Assembly: GCF_051622035.1 (NCBI RefSeq)
Contig: NC_135365.1
Span: forward strand, 18,243,001 to 18,307,000
DNA: 64,000 nt
DNA from: Arctopsyche grandis
Lineage: Eukaryota > Arthropoda > Insecta > Trichoptera > Hydropsychidae
Direction of reading: 5' to 3'
Positions 61,820 through 64,000 of the stretch are shown piece by piece. The position numbers were made by a program, and so were the translations under genes. Position 1 is the first letter of the stretch; every line of letters begins with the position of its first letter. The notes under the pieces are model-generated. The model made no database searches. It was not told the origin of the DNA and worked only from the letters and a program-made list of their open reading frames with translations.

Positions 61820-61900
61820 AGAAAATCGAGCAAGCTTTGAAACTGGCACATCTTGATCATAAACATGACGCTCTACCAGTTGAGCTGTCATCAATCGAAT
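61820..61900 (-). pseudogene. tRNA-like relic
   Basis: The minus strand GACAGCTCAACTGGTAGAGC is a good tRNA D-arm. The expected T-loop is only weakly present (CAGTTTCAAAGC). The acceptor stem is not paired. Probably a pseudo-tRNA or SINE head. Confidence 0.4.
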
Positions 61901-64000
61901 AAGATTAATATTAATGCAAACCCGACCGTGAACCTAAAAATCAACGAATAGTGAAAGATTACTGTAGAAAGAAGTTTTAATTCGTTCGATCATAATAATA
62001 AATAAGCAAACGCATTCGAATTATTTTTATATTCTACGGAAACTTTCATCGCAAAAGAAAGTAAAGGTCAAAGCGTAATTATTGATCAAAGTATGCGAAA
62101 TCGTGAGACTGAAGTTGAATAATAAATGTAACTGTGTGTGTATTAACATTATTTAAAAGACAATACAAAGTCAAAGAAGGACTCGTTGTTGCGGACCTTT
62201 TGTGCCGTGAATAATTAGCGTGAAGCAAACGGTGCAAGACAGTAACTAAAATAAGAAAAATAGTTGTTTTGAACTGTGGGGTCTAATTGAGATTGAGGAA
62301 TGCTGCCGGCGTGCAAGGATCAGCTCGTGGTCGACTAAATTATAGGCTCTGGAAGGAGCTATACGCCCCTTCAAATTTTGCACTGAACGCCTCGGGTCGG
62401 ATCCTGACGCGAAATTAAGGGTTAAATATCCTTGCGATGGGTCTACATTATGAAATACACCAAGAATAAAAAGGAGAAGCAGAACCCACGCTAAAAAGCA
62501 GATCCTTCATTAAATATTGCACTATCCTGATAATGGAATAAACTAACAAAAAAAAAACAGATAGGACAAAAACTGAATAATTTTTGGTAGGCGATCAAAA
62601 CATATGAATCTTTCGAATTTTACAAATGCAGAATATTCAAATTATAATATCAAAATGTATGAACTTCGGCGTTCTATTTTTATATGGGAATAAGAATGTA
62701 AGATGTAAATCAGTCATTAGATTGTCAATATATGAGTATTTTTGGTCCCTCCTCCTTACATCTCCTTTTTCTAAATACGATTGTTCTGTATTTGTACAAT
62801 TCGAAATGTTGGTATATATTATATTTCCATACGCACCCATAAATTTTGTCATTTAATCGGGTTGAATTTATATGAATTATGTATAAATGTACATCAGAAT
62901 ACATCGAAAACAGAGAATTTGGAAACACCTCTAGTTGGAAAAGATGTTCTTTATAATGGGGAATCCGTATAAAAAAATAAAAATAGATTATTTGCACTGC
63001 ATCCAGCCCATTCTGTATACATATGCATACATATCTAATGATTCCATTAATCATTATCAATCTTACTAACTAGGTATTATGTATGATCCAATGTGTTACA
63101 TGATACGTATAGCCATATATATGTATGTACATATGTACGTCACTTAGATTTATTTCTTGCTGAAATCATTAAATATTTGTTTTTATATTTAGTTTAAAAC
63201 ATATTAACATATTTTTACTTGTTATTCTTTTGTTTAAGCATGTATACTATATATTTCATTGTCATAGCTAAGAATTTGAATTTTCAGAATTCAAAATCTA
63301 AAAACCAATATATTTAGTGCAAAATCAACGCTAGAATAATACAGAAAAGTGAATTTAAAATAATAGATATGATAATTAAATTTGTAAAATGCGTAGAAAA
63401 TTATTAAATTGTCTGGACAAGTACATAAATATGTGAGAGTAATATAGAAAACTCGTTTGAAAATCTCATCACGCATTTCCAAATGCTTAAAATATTGTCT
63501 CATATCAATTACCCAAAGATAATGATAAAAATCTGCATAACACTATTTCGAAAGTTCAGGTGTGGTTCAGGTTGGTAATGAAACTTCAAAGGTCACGCCT
63601 AGAGAGCGATTTGAATGCCTATACAGCAACATTCGAGAATTGCACATGATACTTTCACTGAATTTTCAATTATATTATATTAAAGGATTTTTGATTTCTT
63701 TGATGAATGTACATACATATGTAGACTAAATACCCAAACTGATTAGCATACATATTTCTAATAATAGCCCATCTGAGGAATTTGCGGTTTCAACTTTGAA
63801 TGGCATAGACATTTTACATTCCAATTGGACATAATCGTGGAACAAAGGGCATTGGTTCAAATGCATCCAAAGCACGATTTTATCATAATAAAATACCAAA
63901 AACGTTTAAAAATTATTATTTACCTACATAAATACAAATAAATACATACATACAAACATACATACGTCCCTTTATCTTCCGCAACATTCACACCGCAACA
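61901..64000. other. AT-rich right-edge sequence
   Basis: No gene recognised. Positions 62280-62420 are less AT-rich (GAATGCTGCCGGCGTGCAAG, CGCCTCGGGTCGGATCC) but contain no recognised family. Confidence 0.4.

Overview
This is a 64-kb piece of an AT-rich, intron-containing animal nuclear genome, almost certainly an insect. The evidence is small spliced genes with GT-AG introns, insect-like orthologues (JAZF1/CG12054-type zinc finger, RpL15, malic enzyme, eIF2B-alpha, Fer/Fps kinase), a FLYWCH exon of the mod(mdg4) kind, and abundant TATGTA-type simple repeats. The order cannot be fixed by eye.

Gene layout. 664-1813 (+): last three exons of a JAZF1-like C2H2 zinc-finger gene. 10040-12030 (+): complete RpL15 (204 aa, four coding exons plus a TOP-type noncoding first exon). 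About 12220-13710 (+): a noncoding host gene whose introns carry four C/D-box snoRNA candidates (two U14-like paralogues) and one H/ACA snoRNA candidate. 14185-14444 (+): a single FLYWCH zinc-finger exon. 15269-33458 (-): complete malic enzyme (617 aa, ten exons) with a 15.6-kb first intron full of transposons. 45554-46934 (+): complete eIF2B-alpha (301 aa, seven exons). 47729-54790 (-): Fer/Fps tyrosine kinase, with part of the F-BAR long form and a complete internal-promoter SH2-kinase short form (404 aa). eIF2B-alpha and Fer converge tail to tail. Upstream F-BAR exons of Fer were not found before the right edge.

The rest is repeat-rich. I can delimit many non-autonomous DNA transposons by terminal inverted repeats and target-site duplications (TSDs): at least a dozen hAT-like elements with 8-bp duplications, several nested; a pair of 175-bp PIF/Harbinger-like MITEs; a piggyBac-like MITE inside RpL15 intron 1; a MULE-like element with about 100-bp terminal repeats; and a foldback element built from a short repeated motif. 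There are three antisense fossils of one RTE/BovB-like LINE, two other LINE tails, a tRNA-derived SINE family in at least six copies, and a tandem array of about 110-bp hairpin-forming units next to malic enzyme exon 1.

The genes are ordinary housekeeping or signalling genes with no operon-like logic. RpL15 followed by a snoRNA host gene is a coherent ribosome-biogenesis neighbourhood. The most interesting signals are the snoRNA cluster, the transposons that make up most of individual introns, an old hAT copy directly upstream of the malic enzyme start codon, and a G-quadruplex-prone repeat just inside the malic enzyme first intron.
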